Of a stretch of 64,000 bases of DNA, positions 34,592-43,812 are shown piece by piece. Positions within the stretch are counted from its first letter, which is position 1, and the number at the start of each line of letters is the position of its first letter. The notes under the pieces were generated by a model. It was not told where the DNA came from. It searched no databases and was given only the letters and a program-made list of their open reading frames with translations. The position numbers and the translations under genes were made by a program. Source of the DNA: Lachnospiraceae bacterium (GTDB taxonomy: Bacteria; Bacillota; Clostridia; Lachnospirales; Lachnospiraceae); assembly GCA_900757145.1 (NCBI GenBank), contig CAAEMT010000039.1, forward strand, positions 62,001-126,000, read 5' to 3'.

Positions 34592-36805
34592 ATGGAAAAA
34601 CTAGAAGGATACATAGATCATATTATATATAGGAACAGTGATAACGGATACACAGTTATGACGCTTGCCTCACAGGGGGAGGAAATTACCTGTGTTGGTA
34701 TGCTTTCTTATGTGGGCGAAGGGGAGAAAGTGGAGCTTGAGGGCCAGTATACCTCGCATCCCTCGTACGGAGAGCAGTTCAAGATAGAAAGCTGTACAGT
34801 AAAAGCGCCGGAGGATGAAGAATCGATTGAGCGGTACCTCGGATCGGGGGCGGTCAAAGGTGTCGGGACTGCCCTTGCAGCGCGGATCGTGAGGCGTTTC
34901 GGGGGTGATACCTTCCGAATCATAGAGGAAGAACCGGAGCGTCTGGCAGAGATCAAAGGGATTAGTGAGCGCATGGCGCGCGAAATTGCAGATCAGATAT
35001 ATGAAAAGCGGGATATGAGAAAGGCAATGCTGTTTTTGCAGCAATACGGGATTACGACAGCGCTGGCAGTAAAAATATATCAGCAGTACGGGGCACAGAT
35101 GTATAAGATCCTGCAGGAAAATCCATATCGGCTTGCCGATGATATAAGCGGAGTCGGATTTCGGATTGCGGATGAAATTGCGATGCGCGCCGGCGTGCAG
35201 GCGGATTCTGAGTATCGCATAAAGTGCGCTATATTTTATGTTTTGCAGCAGGCAGGCGGGGAAGGGCATGTGTTTTTACCGAAGGAGCAGCTTGTAAACC
35301 GTGCCGGGCAGCTTTTGGGCGTTCCGCTTACAGATATTGACGGATATTTGACGGATCTTTCGATCGAGCGCAGGATCGTGATTAAACAGGAGGAAGACCA
35401 GGAGCGCGTATACAGCTCGTCCGCTTATTTTATTGAAATGAGTACAGCGAGGATGCTCTGTGATCTGAATATTACAGGCGAGGTCAATGAGTCTGTTATC
35501 CTGACGAAGATTGCTGCGATTGAAAAAGAGACGGATACGAAGCTTGATGAGAAACAAAAGGAAGCGGTGATCGAAGCGGTGCGCTGCGGGCTGCTCGTGA
35601 TTACAGGAGGTCCGGGGACAGGAAAAACAACGACGATCAATACACTGATTTCTTATTTTGAATCAGAAGGCTTAAAGATACTGCTTGCAGCACCGACAGG
35701 ACGCGCCGCGAAGCGGATGACTGAAGCAACGGGCTATGAGGCTCGCACTATCCACCGAATGCTGGAGATTTCGGGGATCCAGGAGGAGAATGCGGGAGGA
35801 TTTGACAGAAATGCACAGAACCCTCTTGAAGCAGATGTGATTATTATTGATGAGATGTCGATGGTCGATATTTATCTCGTGCATGCCCTCCTTGATGCCG
35901 TGACAGTCGGCACGAGGCTGATCATGGTAGGGGACAGAAATCAGCTTCCGTCCGTAGGACCGGGAAGTGTACTCAAAGACATTATTGATTCGGGAAAAAT
36001 ACCGGTTGTCCGGCTGACGAGAATATTCCGTCAGGCATCACAGAGCGATATTGTCGTAAATGCACATAAGATCAATCGTGGGGAGCAGGTAGTGCTCGAT
36101 AATAAGAGCAGAGATTTCTTTTTCTTAAAGAGAAAGGATGCAAATGTGATCATCAGTATTGTCATACAGCTTATCCGTGAAAAAATGCCGCGGTATGTCG
36201 ATGCGAAGCCGTATGATATTCAGGTACTCACGCCGACCAGGAAGGGATTGATCGGCGTGGAGAGGCTCAACCGGATTTTGCAGGAATATCTGAATCCGCC
36301 TGAGCGAGGCAAAAGGGAGCATGAGCAGGGGGGCGTGCTGTACCGTGAGGGTGACAAGGTGATGCAGGTCAAAAATAATTATCAGATCGAATGGGAAATC
36401 CGCGGCCGGTATGGGATACCGGTTGATAAAGGTGTCGGTGTTTTCAATGGAGATATGGGAGTGATACGCGAAATCAATCTGCATACGGAGCGTGTAACGG
36501 TAGAGTTTGACGAGCAGCGCATGGTGGAATATCCGTACAGCGCACTGGAAGAGCTGGAGCATGCATATGCAGTGACGATCCATAAATCGCAGGGAAGTGA
36601 GTATCCTGCCGTCGTGATTCCGCTTCTTGGCGGCCCGAGGATGCTCATGAACCGCAATCTTTTGTACACGGCAGTTACGCGTGCGCGCAAATGTGTGACG
36701 CTTGTCGGGGACGAGGGGACGTTTGAGCAGATGATTGACAATATCGTGGAGCAGAAGCGGTATACGGCGCTTGCAAAGCGGATACAGGAGCTCTCGCAGG
36801 AGTGA
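34592..36805 (+). CDS. recD2: RecD2-type ATP-dependent helicase
   Basis: A 737-residue SF1B 5'-3' DNA helicase of the RecD2 class, which works without RecBC. N-terminal OB-like and helix-hairpin-helix regions (GSGAVKGVGTALAARIV, EIKGISERMA) precede the helicase core: Walker A TGGPGTGKTTTI near residue 340, IIDEMSMVDIYL, GDRNQLPSVGPG, and the C-terminal VTIHKSQGSEYP and AVTRAR motifs. ATG 34592 has GGAGAA six bases upstream; the frame is open from 34547 but without a ribosome-binding site. Precedes comF by 64 bases. Confidence 0.92.
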   Translation: MEKLEGYIDHIIYRNSDNGYTVMTLASQGEEITCVGMLSYVGEGEKVELEGQYTSHPSYGEQFKIESCTVKAPEDEESIERYLGSGAVKGVGTALAARIVRRFGGDTFRIIEEEPERLAEIKGISERMAREIADQIYEKRDMRKAMLFLQQYGITTALAVKIYQQYGAQMYKILQENPYRLADDISGVGFRIADEIAMRAGVQADSEYRIKCAIFYVLQQAGGEGHVFLPKEQLVNRAGQLLGVPLTDIDGYLTDLSIERRIVIKQEEDQERVYSSSAYFIEMSTARMLCDLNITGEVNESVILTKIAAIEKETDTKLDEKQKEAVIEAVRCGLLVITGGPGTGKTTTINTLISYFESEGLKILLAAPTGRAAKRMTEATGYEARTIHRMLEISGIQEENAGGFDRNAQNPLEADVIIIDEMSMVDIYLVHALLDAVTVGTRLIMVGDRNQLPSVGPGSVLKDIIDSGKIPVVRLTRIFRQASQSDIVVNAHKINRGEQVVLDNKSRDFFFLKRKDANVIISIVIQLIREKMPRYVDAKPYDIQVLTPTRKGLIGVERLNRILQEYLNPPERGKREHEQGGVLYREGDKVMQVKNNYQIEWEIRGRYGIPVDKGVGVFNGDMGVIREINLHTERVTVEFDEQRMVEYPYSALEELEHAYAVTIHKSQGSEYPAVVIPLLGGPRMLMNRNLLYTAVTRARKCVTLVGDEGTFEQMIDNIVEQKRYTALAKRIQELSQE

Positions 36806-36869
36806 GTAATGGGATCATAAATACAGAAGCTTTCGCAGCAGGAATGGCGGGGAAAGAGCCGGGACATGT

Positions 36870-37721
36870 ATGCAGAAAAAGAAAGCAGAATATCCATGCT
36901 TGTCAGACACACAAAAAGCAGAAGGAACGAAAAGAACAAATACGAAAAGAACAAATACGAAAAGAATAAACACGAAAAAAAAACACACAGCGATACAGAA
37001 AATATCTGTTTTGATAACAAGGGCGGCAGAGATCTTGTATCCGCCGCGCTGTATTCTCTGTGACGAAATATTGAGGGACGCGCAGGAGGGATGCTGCGTA
37101 AAATGTCGTCCGCATCTTCCGTATATCAAAGGAGCGCGATGCCAGAAGTGCGGAAAGCCTGTGGAAGAGGAAGCAGAATACTGCGAGGACTGCGGACGGT
37201 ATCGCCATGTTTTTGACTGCGGCATTGCTGTGTTTACTTACACGGGACAGATACGGCAGTCAGTTTATCGGATGAAAGCGGCAAACAGGAGAGATTATCT
37301 TGCGTTTTATACACAGGAGATGGCAGGGCTGCTCAAACCATATCTGAAAAGGTGGATGCCGGAGGTGATAATTCCCGTTCCGATGCATCCGAAAAAGAAG
37401 CGTGCGAGAGGCTACAATCAGGCAGAGCTCCTCGCACGCGGGATCAGCGCGCTTTGTGGTATCCCGGTGGATGCGGACACACTTTACTGCACCAAAAAAA
37501 CAAGATCACAGAAGCATCTTGATCTGCGCGGACGAATGAAAAATCTGCGCGGAGCCTTTGCGCTGAAAGAAGATGTTTATGGCGCGGAACGTGTTCTGAT
37601 CGTTGATGATATTTATACGACGGGGAGTACTGTGGACGAGGCTGCTCGTGTTTTAATGGCAGCAGGCGTGCGTCATGTATTTTTTATTGTTTTATGCACC
37701 GGAAAGGGAAAAAGACAGTAG
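36870..37721 (+). CDS. comF: ComF-family phosphoribosyltransferase-like protein
   Basis: Related to ComFC, needed for DNA uptake in competent bacteria. A zinc-ribbon region with CILCDEIL, CCVKC, CQKCGKP and CEDCGR (about residues 60-110) precedes a phosphoribosyltransferase fold with the PRPP loop VLIVDDIYTTGST and the family motif RARGYNQAELLAR. The first 45 residues are Lys/Thr-rich and come from a 15-base tandem repeat, so the true start is uncertain; a TTG near 37010 would give a more typical N-terminus. No other late competence genes are nearby. Confidence 0.85.
   Translation: MQKKKAEYPCLSDTQKAEGTKRTNTKRTNTKRINTKKKHTAIQKISVLITRAAEILYPPRCILCDEILRDAQEGCCVKCRPHLPYIKGARCQKCGKPVEEEAEYCEDCGRYRHVFDCGIAVFTYTGQIRQSVYRMKAANRRDYLAFYTQEMAGLLKPYLKRWMPEVIIPVPMHPKKKRARGYNQAELLARGISALCGIPVDADTLYCTKKTRSQKHLDLRGRMKNLRGAFALKEDVYGAERVLIVDDIYTTGSTVDEAARVLMAAGVRHVFFIVLCTGKGKRQ
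36927..36985 (+). repeat. 15-base tandem repeat at the 5' end of comF
   Basis: Units ACGAAAAGAACAAAT at 36927-36941 and 36942-36956, then a variant ACGAAAAGAATAAAC and a more degraded unit. In the comF frame it encodes TKRTN repeated. Confidence 0.85.
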
Positions 37722-37813
37722 GCACACTAAAAAAAGTGTGATATAATAGGAACACTTAATAATAGGAAAGAAATGCAGGACAGAAGAAACGATGAGCAGG
37801 AAGGAGACGAAAT

Positions 37814-38692
37814 ATGAATGCGCTGAAATTGTGGCTGGGCAGCTATGTGAAGCTGTTCATGAACTCGGTTTCCGGGATTACATTTACAAATGTTGTGGAA
37901 ATACTTATTTTGGCGGTCGTTGTCTATAATGTTTTGCTCTGGATAAAAAATACAAAAGCGTGGACGCTTTTAAAGGGAATAGTCGTTTTGGCAGCGTTTG
38001 TTTTCGTGGTATATGTGCTGCGGATGGACACGCTGATTTTTATCGTTCAAAGAGGAATAGATATTGCGATCATTGCTGCGCTTGTTATTTTTCAGCCGGA
38101 GCTGCGGCGCGCGCTTGAGCAGCTTGGAGAGAAACAGATCGTATCATCGCTCATACCGATCATTGATACGGGGCGTGAGGTGTCAGAGCGGTTCAGTGAC
38201 AAGACGGTGAATGAAATCGTAAAAGCATCTGTTGAGATGGGGCGCGCAAAGACGGGAGCGCTGATCGTTTTGGAGGGAAATAACCGCCTCGACGAGTATG
38301 AGAGGACAGGGATCACGCTTGATTCCGTTGTGACGAGTCAGCTTTTGATCAATATTTTCGAGCACAATACGCCGCTGCACGACGGAGCAGTGATCGTGAG
38401 GGGGAACAGGATCACCTCAGCTACGTGTTATCTTCCGCTTTCTGACAATATGATGCTGAGCAAGGAGCTCGGCACCCGTCACAGGGCAGGCGTGGGAATA
38501 AGCGAAGTGACCGATTCTCTGACCGTCATTGTTTCAGAGGAGACGGGGGCGATCTCCATAGCATACAAGGGGCAGCTTCAGCGCGATGTTACTTCTGAGA
38601 CTTTGAAGGAGCGTCTTATCGTGCTCCAGAATAAATCTGTGAATCAGAAGAAATTCAAATTCTGGAAAGGTTGGAATAAGAATGAAGCATAA
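37814..38692 (+). CDS. cdaA: Diadenylate cyclase CdaA (c-di-AMP synthase)
   Basis: Makes c-di-AMP from two ATP at the membrane. Three N-terminal transmembrane helices (about residues 25-45, 53-70, 77-95) are followed by a DAC domain with the active-site motifs LHDGAV (Asp near 190) and TRHRAG (about 222). 292 residues is normal. It overlaps the next gene, its CdaR partner, by 11 bases, the classic cdaA-cdaR layout; glmM, which often follows, is absent. A TATAAT (37742-37747) stands 66 bases upstream without a clear -35. Confidence 0.97.
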   Translation: MNALKLWLGSYVKLFMNSVSGITFTNVVEILILAVVVYNVLLWIKNTKAWTLLKGIVVLAAFVFVVYVLRMDTLIFIVQRGIDIAIIAALVIFQPELRRALEQLGEKQIVSSLIPIIDTGREVSERFSDKTVNEIVKASVEMGRAKTGALIVLEGNNRLDEYERTGITLDSVVTSQLLINIFEHNTPLHDGAVIVRGNRITSATCYLPLSDNMMLSKELGTRHRAGVGISEVTDSLTVIVSEETGAISIAYKGQLQRDVTSETLKERLIVLQNKSVNQKKFKFWKGWNKNEA

Positions 38693-39977
38693 ATGGACCA
38701 GTAATCTCAGCTTGAAATTTCTATCGCTTTTTGTAGCATTTCTGATCTGGCTTCTGGTCGCAAACGTAAATAATCCGACGCGCTCACTGTTATACCGAGA
38801 TGTAAAGATCGATATTATAAACGAGGACAGCGTGACAGAGATTGACAAGGTGTTGGATATCGTGTCAGAGGATACTGTGACAATTAAGGTGACGGCACCA
38901 AAGTATGTCCATGAAACATTGACAAAGGATTCTTTTACAGTGATCGCAGATATGGAAAATCTGAGTGCGATGAATACGGTGCCTCTGACCGTAACATGCA
39001 GCAATCCATCCGTTTCGTGGGCAAATATGGAAATTGTTCCGTCTACGCTTAAGGTAGAGCTTGAACAGAAGAAACAAAGTGAGTTTGCGGTTAGTGTTGA
39101 GCTGGTCGGAGTGCAAGAAGAGGGATATTCCATTGGCAGGACAGAAATCGTACAGGGAAAGAGCGTGCAGATTGCCGGACCGGAAAGTATTATTAATCGG
39201 ATCGGGCAAGTGATCGCTTCAATAAATATCAGTCAGATCAATTCAGATCAGCGGCTGGCAGGAAAACTCGAGGTGCGTGATAAGAATGGCGACCCCGTAT
39301 CGCTGGATCGTCTGCAGATCATGGATTCGTCAGGCGTACTGATTTCGGATAATAAAGTGATGGTAGATGTATCGCTGTGGGAAGAGAGGAGTATTCCGAT
39401 CGGGATAGAAGTATCCGGCACGCCGGCAGACGGATATCGTCTGACAAAGGTGGCAGCGGTGCCTGACAGCGTAAAATTAGCAGGTACGGAGCAGGCGTTT
39501 GAGTCGCTTGGAGACACGCTGACGCTTAAGGATATTGTATCGGTAGAAGGTGTATCAGAGAGCTTTACGCAGCCTGTAGATCTGACTGAGACGATAGCTG
39601 ATCTCCCAGAGCTGAAACTGGTCGAGGAGGCTGATCCGGTGGTTAATGTTTCAGTACAGGTGGAAAAGACAGGTGATCACACACTGTCCATTCCGCTTTC
39701 AAGTCTTGAGGTGCTGAACCGTCCGAGTAGTATGGTTCTTACATTTTCTCCGGCCGATCAGATTCAGGTGACGCTTCATTCAGATGACGGAGATACGGAA
39801 GTGGGATTAAGCGATATCAGGGCGAGCATTGATCTTTCCGCATGTGCAGAAGAAGGAACATACGAGATTCCGGTAGAGATAGAAGTGCCAAAGGGATACA
39901 CACTTGTCTCGGAAGTGAAGCTTGTAGTGACATCGGTAAAGCCTGCGATAAAGACAACGGAAAGTGAAAAACAGTAG
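38682..39977 (+). CDS. cdaR: YbbR-domain protein CdaR, regulator of CdaA
   Basis: A 431-residue membrane-anchored protein: one N-terminal helix (LSLKFLSLFVAFLIWLLVAN) and then an extracellular part made of about four YbbR domains, each with a short beta-rich repeat and the recurrent feature of a conserved Tyr-Pro-like turn (GYSIGRTEI, GYRLTKVAA, GYTLVSEVK). In Bacillus and Staphylococcus this protein modulates diadenylate cyclase activity from outside the membrane. Translation is coupled to cdaA. The HPr gene follows by 66 bases. Confidence 0.92.
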   Translation: MKHKWTSNLSLKFLSLFVAFLIWLLVANVNNPTRSLLYRDVKIDIINEDSVTEIDKVLDIVSEDTVTIKVTAPKYVHETLTKDSFTVIADMENLSAMNTVPLTVTCSNPSVSWANMEIVPSTLKVELEQKKQSEFAVSVELVGVQEEGYSIGRTEIVQGKSVQIAGPESIINRIGQVIASINISQINSDQRLAGKLEVRDKNGDPVSLDRLQIMDSSGVLISDNKVMVDVSLWEERSIPIGIEVSGTPADGYRLTKVAAVPDSVKLAGTEQAFESLGDTLTLKDIVSVEGVSESFTQPVDLTETIADLPELKLVEEADPVVNVSVQVEKTGDHTLSIPLSSLEVLNRPSSMVLTFSPADQIQVTLHSDDGDTEVGLSDIRASIDLSACAEEGTYEIPVEIEVPKGYTLVSEVKLVVTSVKPAIKTTESEKQ

Positions 39978-40043
39978 AAAAAAGTTTCTGTGTTAGAGTT
40001 CGGCTTGCACAATAGAATACAGGTGATATCAGGAGGACAGTAA

Positions 40044-40295
40044 ATGCAGGAAAAGAAAATAACGGTACAGATACCAAACGGACTGCATCTGCGTCCGGCA
40101 CAGGAGTTTTGCCAGATGGCAGGCACATATGCATCGCATATTATATTTGACTGCCGCGGCAGAGAATTTAATGCAAAGAGTCTGCTCGGAGTGTTGAGTG
40201 CCTGCGTGCAGTATGAAGATGAGATTACTTTAAAGTGCAGCGGTGCGGACGAAGCACAGGCAATAAAAGCGCTTGAAGATTTTCTTACGCTGTAG
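40044..40295 (+). CDS. HPr-family phosphocarrier
   Basis: An 83-residue HPr-like protein. The phospho-acceptor His15 is in NGLHLRPA and the regulatory Ser46 in NAKSLLGVLS, so both sites used by enzyme I and by HPr kinase are present, unlike Crh, which lacks the His. The residue after His is Leu where HPr normally has Ala (GLHARP). Expected role: phosphate transfer in the sugar PTS and carbon-catabolite signalling. AGGAGGACAG precedes the ATG. It lies in a c-di-AMP operon context rather than with ptsI, which is unusual. Confidence 0.85.
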   Translation: MQEKKITVQIPNGLHLRPAQEFCQMAGTYASHIIFDCRGREFNAKSLLGVLSACVQYEDEITLKCSGADEAQAIKALEDFLTL

Positions 40296-40317
40296 ATGAC
40301 AGGGCTGTTTTATCAAT

Positions 40318-40371
40318 AAAAAATCTTCCACAGGATACGCTTAAGCGGTAATCCTGCGGAAGATTTTTTAT
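40318..40371. terminator. Bidirectional intrinsic terminator after the HPr gene
   Basis: AAAAAATCTTCC..CAGGAT (40318-40335) pairs with ATCCTG..GGAAGATTTTTT (40351-40370), one mismatch in the stem, with A and T tracts on both sides. Confidence 0.85.
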
Positions 40372-40414
40372 TATAGTAGATTCATTTTAATAAGCTGTAC
40401 TAATTACGCACGGT

Positions 40415-42184
40415 TTAAACATTCGGATCAGTCGGATCGTAATTCTGATTCAGCGGAATCTTCTGTGCCTGCTCGATCGTAACATATTTCGGAGTTGCAA
40501 CGGAGTCGCTGACGATGACTCTCGTGCCGGTCGGAACGTTGTCATACATCCATTTTGCGTGCCCTACAGTAAGGCGGATACATCCGGCTGATGCAGGCTG
40601 ACCAAGCATGTTGTATGCAGAAGCATTCAGCGAATGGTTATCGTACGGTCTTGTATTTGGTACGGAATGGAAGAGGATGTCGCTCGTAATATGTGAACAG
40701 TACTGTCCCCATGACGGTCCCATGAGCTCATGCCAGCGGAGCTTATCCATGATACGGAACGTACCTGTCGGCGTGCTGACACCGTCTCTCGCGGTCGAGC
40801 AGACGAAAGCCTTGATCGGGGTGTCGCCTCGATATACTGCAACGAAGCATTTTTTTCGGTTTACTTCTACTCTCCATTCTCCTGTAGGTGTCGTGGAAAT
40901 GTAGCCCTGCGTGCCGAAGTCGAATACCTTTCCATCGATCGTATGGCGACCCTTGTACATTTTTCCTGTCGTTTTATCGAAGTAGTAATACTTTGCATTT
41001 TCGAGGAGCCATCCGGTGCGCATTGCTCCATCATTGTTGAAGTAATACCAGCTTCCTCCGATCTGTGCCCAGCCCACTTTGGCTGCACCATAGGTCGAGG
41101 AGGTCTTGATCGGATTTAAATAGTATTTTTTACCCTTGTAGGAGAACCATCCCGTTTTCATGACGCCGTTTTTCTTTTTCATGTAGTATCTGCGTCCATT
41201 GACGGTCTGCCAGCCCTTACGGCGAACTCCGTTTGATAAGGAATAGTATGTTTTTCCGTTTACGGTGATGAAGCCGGACTGCATCACTCCTTTGGAGTTG
41301 AAATAATAGAAATGCTGTCCGATCTTATACCAGCCGTTTTCAGCGCGTGCTCCGTCTGCTTTGGGATCCAGATAATATTTCTTTCCGCCGATCGTTTTCC
41401 ATCCCGTCACGCGGCGTCCGTTCGAATCAAAGTAGTAGCGGCGTTTCGTGCCGGAGCCGTCTTTGAGCTTCGCCCATGTATTGCGCTTTGCGGCTCCGTT
41501 TGATTTGGCAAAAAAGTATGTATAATCCCCTATCTGTACGTAACCTGTCTGGCGCTGCCCTGTCAGGGCGTTGAAGTAATAATAATTACCATTGATCTTC
41601 TGAAGCCCTTTCTTTAAGACACCTTTCTTATTCTTCGGGTAGTAATATTTTCCATCGTAGCTCGATCTGCCGTACTTCGTCATGACTCCGGTCGTCGTCA
41701 CATGGTAGAGTTTCTTTCCAACGCGGATCGTGCCAAGCGGGACCTTTCCGGTAGCGTCGGCGTAATAGCGGTTTCCTCTGTGCGTTACCCACTGCTGCGT
41801 GATCAGTGTGCCGTTTCCTGACGGATGGAAGTAGTAATACTCATCGGAATCCTGGTCAAGGCGTGCCAGCCCCTGCAGTCCGGTGGCGAGTTTGCCGTCA
41901 GACGGCTTGAAGAAGTAGGTAGTATCGCCGATCTTTACCGAGCCGTTTGCGCGGTAGCCGTTCGGGCTGAAATAGTAGCTGGAACCGCCAATCGTCTGCA
42001 TACCGGTCAGACGGCTTCCGTCCTTGATGTAGAATGTGCCGTTTGCATCGGTATTCCAGCCTTCATTAGCGGCAGAGACAGTAGCAACCGTATCAGCAAG
42101 GCCAAGCTGTGCGCCAAGCGCCGGTGCGGCGAAAGCAAGACCGGTTGCAAGCAGAAATGCAGATGCCAAATGTTTGATTTTCAT
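40415..42184 (-). CDS. Secreted L,D-transpeptidase with cell-wall-binding repeats
   Basis: A 589-residue exported enzyme. A signal peptide (ending about APALGAQ) is followed by roughly seventeen glucan/choline-binding-type repeats (for example GWKTIGGKKYYLDPKADG, GWQTVNGRRYYMKKKNG) over residues 38-430. A YkuD domain at the C-terminus has HSVPN and the catalytic SAGCIRLTVGHA (Cys near 535). YkuD enzymes make 3-3 cross-links in peptidoglycan or attach proteins to it, and usually resist most beta-lactams. TTACAGGAGG lies before the ATG. Monocistronic on the minus strand, with its own promoter. Confidence 0.93.
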   Translation of the reverse strand: MKIKHLASAFLLATGLAFAAPALGAQLGLADTVATVSAANEGWNTDANGTFYIKDGSRLTGMQTIGGSSYYFSPNGYRANGSVKIGDTTYFFKPSDGKLATGLQGLARLDQDSDEYYYFHPSGNGTLITQQWVTHRGNRYYADATGKVPLGTIRVGKKLYHVTTTGVMTKYGRSSYDGKYYYPKNKKGVLKKGLQKINGNYYYFNALTGQRQTGYVQIGDYTYFFAKSNGAAKRNTWAKLKDGSGTKRRYYFDSNGRRVTGWKTIGGKKYYLDPKADGARAENGWYKIGQHFYYFNSKGVMQSGFITVNGKTYYSLSNGVRRKGWQTVNGRRYYMKKKNGVMKTGWFSYKGKKYYLNPIKTSSTYGAAKVGWAQIGGSWYYFNNDGAMRTGWLLENAKYYYFDKTTGKMYKGRHTIDGKVFDFGTQGYISTTPTGEWRVEVNRKKCFVAVYRGDTPIKAFVCSTARDGVSTPTGTFRIMDKLRWHELMGPSWGQYCSHITSDILFHSVPNTRPYDNHSLNASAYNMLGQPASAGCIRLTVGHAKWMYDNVPTGTRVIVSDSVATPKYVTIEQAQKIPLNQNYDPTDPNV

Positions 42185-42237
42185 AATTTCCTCCTGTAAT
42201 ATTTTGATCTATCCTTATTATAATAGCGTTCATCTTT

Positions 42238-42266
42238 ATTATAATGACAGTAGAAATAGAATGCAA
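42238..42266 (-). promoter_or_regulatory. Promoter for the L,D-transpeptidase gene
   Basis: On the minus strand TTGCAT (42266-42261), 17 bases, TATAAT (42243-42238). A second TATAAT copy lies about 22 bases closer to the gene. Confidence 0.6.
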
Positions 42267-42324
42267 GTAGGTCTGACGGGTGAAAATCTTAATATTTTCC
42301 TAAATACCATTTTCCCTCAGAAGG

Positions 42325-42353
42325 TTGTCATTTGTATGGAAGTGTTTTATAAT
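42325..42353 (+). promoter_or_regulatory. Promoter for the sugar transferase operon
   Basis: TTGTCA (42325-42330), 17 bases, TATAAT (42348-42353), 37 bases before the GTG start. Confidence 0.75.
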
Positions 42354-42390
42354 ATGGTGAATATGGTGAAGCAAAAGAGGAGAAAAACAA

Positions 42391-43812
42391 GTGAGAAAAA
42401 AAGAACGATATAAACGGCTTATGATGTTTCTGGCGTCCGTACTGATTGTGGCGGTACAGACGGGAGCATTCGCATATGCGTGGTTTGATACGTACCACGT
42501 AAAGGAAATCATCGGAAGAAGGTACGGATATTGGGGACACTGGGCGCTGATCGTTTTGTACGCGCTGATGGTCGTGCTTATCTCCAAGCTGTTCGGGGCG
42601 TTTAAGGTCGGCTACCAGAGAGTCCTTGACGTACTTTTGTCGCAGATATTTTCCGTGCTGCTTGTCAATGCAGTCGCATATCTGCAGCTTGCGCTGATCG
42701 GAAGATGGCGGTTTTTGCAGTACGTTGCGCCTATGCTGCGTGTGACGGCAGTGAATCTTGCAGCGGTGATTTTGTGGGTATTTGTGATGCGTCTGATCTA
42801 TGCGAAGATATATCCGCCGCACGAGATATTACTTATATATGGAAGCCTAAGCCCGAAGAGTCTTATGAGAAAAATGGCTGAGCGCAAGGATAAGTACCAC
42901 ATTTCAGCTACGATCTCCCTGAACGAAGGTGTTGAGCGGATCAAGGAGGAGATTCCGAAGTATGAGGCAGTCATGATCGGTGATATTCCGTCCCATGAGC
43001 GCAATCTGTTTTTGAAGTATTGTTTTGAGCAGAATAAGCGCTGCTACTGCCAGCCGAAGATATCGGATATTATGATTATGAGCTCAGAAAAAATACATCT
43101 GTTTGACACGCCGCTTTTACTGTTCCGCAACTGCGGTCTTACAGTAGAAAAACAGGTAGTCAAGCGCATTTTTGATGTAGTATGCTCTGTGCTGATGCTG
43201 GCATTATTGTCCCCGCTTTTTCTTCTGATTGCAGTCCTGATCAAATGTTACGATCGCGGGCCTGTATTTTATCGTCAGGAAAGGCTGACAAAAGACGGAA
43301 AAGTATTTATGCTGTACAAATTCCGCAGCATGTGCGTGGATTCAGAGAAGGAAGGCGCACGTCTCGCAATGAAGGGTGACAGCCGTGTGACTCCGATCGG
43401 AAAGGTACTGCGAAACATTCATTTTGACGAGCTTCCACAGCTTCTCAATATCATTATCGGAGATATGTCGCTTGTCGGACCGCGTCCGGAGCGCCCTGAG
43501 ATCGCAGCGCAGTATACGAAGGATATTCCGGAATTTCCGTACCGACTGAAAGTAAAGGCAGGGCTTACCGGATATGCGCAGGTATACGGAAAGTACAATA
43601 CAACGCCGTATGATAAGCTGAAGCTTGATCTGACTTATATTGAAAACTATTCCTTTGTACTTGATCTGCAGCTTATCGCTACGACGATCAAGATCCTTTT
43701 CCAGAAGGAAAATACGGAGGGCGTGGAGAAGTGGCAGGTGACCGCCGCATCGAAGCGTCCGGAGAGGGAAAAAGACGGGTATGACAACAAGAGAGGGAAA
43801 AATGGGCAATAG
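42391..43812 (+). CDS. Polyprenyl glycosylphosphotransferase (initiating sugar transferase)
   Basis: A 473-residue membrane protein of the WbaP/EpsE class that loads the first sugar phosphate onto undecaprenyl phosphate for surface polysaccharide. Four to five hydrophobic segments in residues 10-135, a central soluble domain, then a membrane re-entrant helix and catalytic domain: KRIFDVVCSVLMLALLSPLF, PVFYRQERLTKDGK, KFRSMCVDSE, DELPQLLNIIIGDMSLVGPR and the ending KAGLTGYAQVYG. Start GTG with AGAGGAG upstream. The glycosyltransferase gene overlaps its end, but no long polysaccharide cluster follows. Confidence 0.92.
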   Translation: MRKKERYKRLMMFLASVLIVAVQTGAFAYAWFDTYHVKEIIGRRYGYWGHWALIVLYALMVVLISKLFGAFKVGYQRVLDVLLSQIFSVLLVNAVAYLQLALIGRWRFLQYVAPMLRVTAVNLAAVILWVFVMRLIYAKIYPPHEILLIYGSLSPKSLMRKMAERKDKYHISATISLNEGVERIKEEIPKYEAVMIGDIPSHERNLFLKYCFEQNKRCYCQPKISDIMIMSSEKIHLFDTPLLLFRNCGLTVEKQVVKRIFDVVCSVLMLALLSPLFLLIAVLIKCYDRGPVFYRQERLTKDGKVFMLYKFRSMCVDSEKEGARLAMKGDSRVTPIGKVLRNIHFDELPQLLNIIIGDMSLVGPRPERPEIAAQYTKDIPEFPYRLKVKAGLTGYAQVYGKYNTTPYDKLKLDLTYIENYSFVLDLQLIATTIKILFQKENTEGVEKWQVTAASKRPEREKDGYDNKRGKNGQ

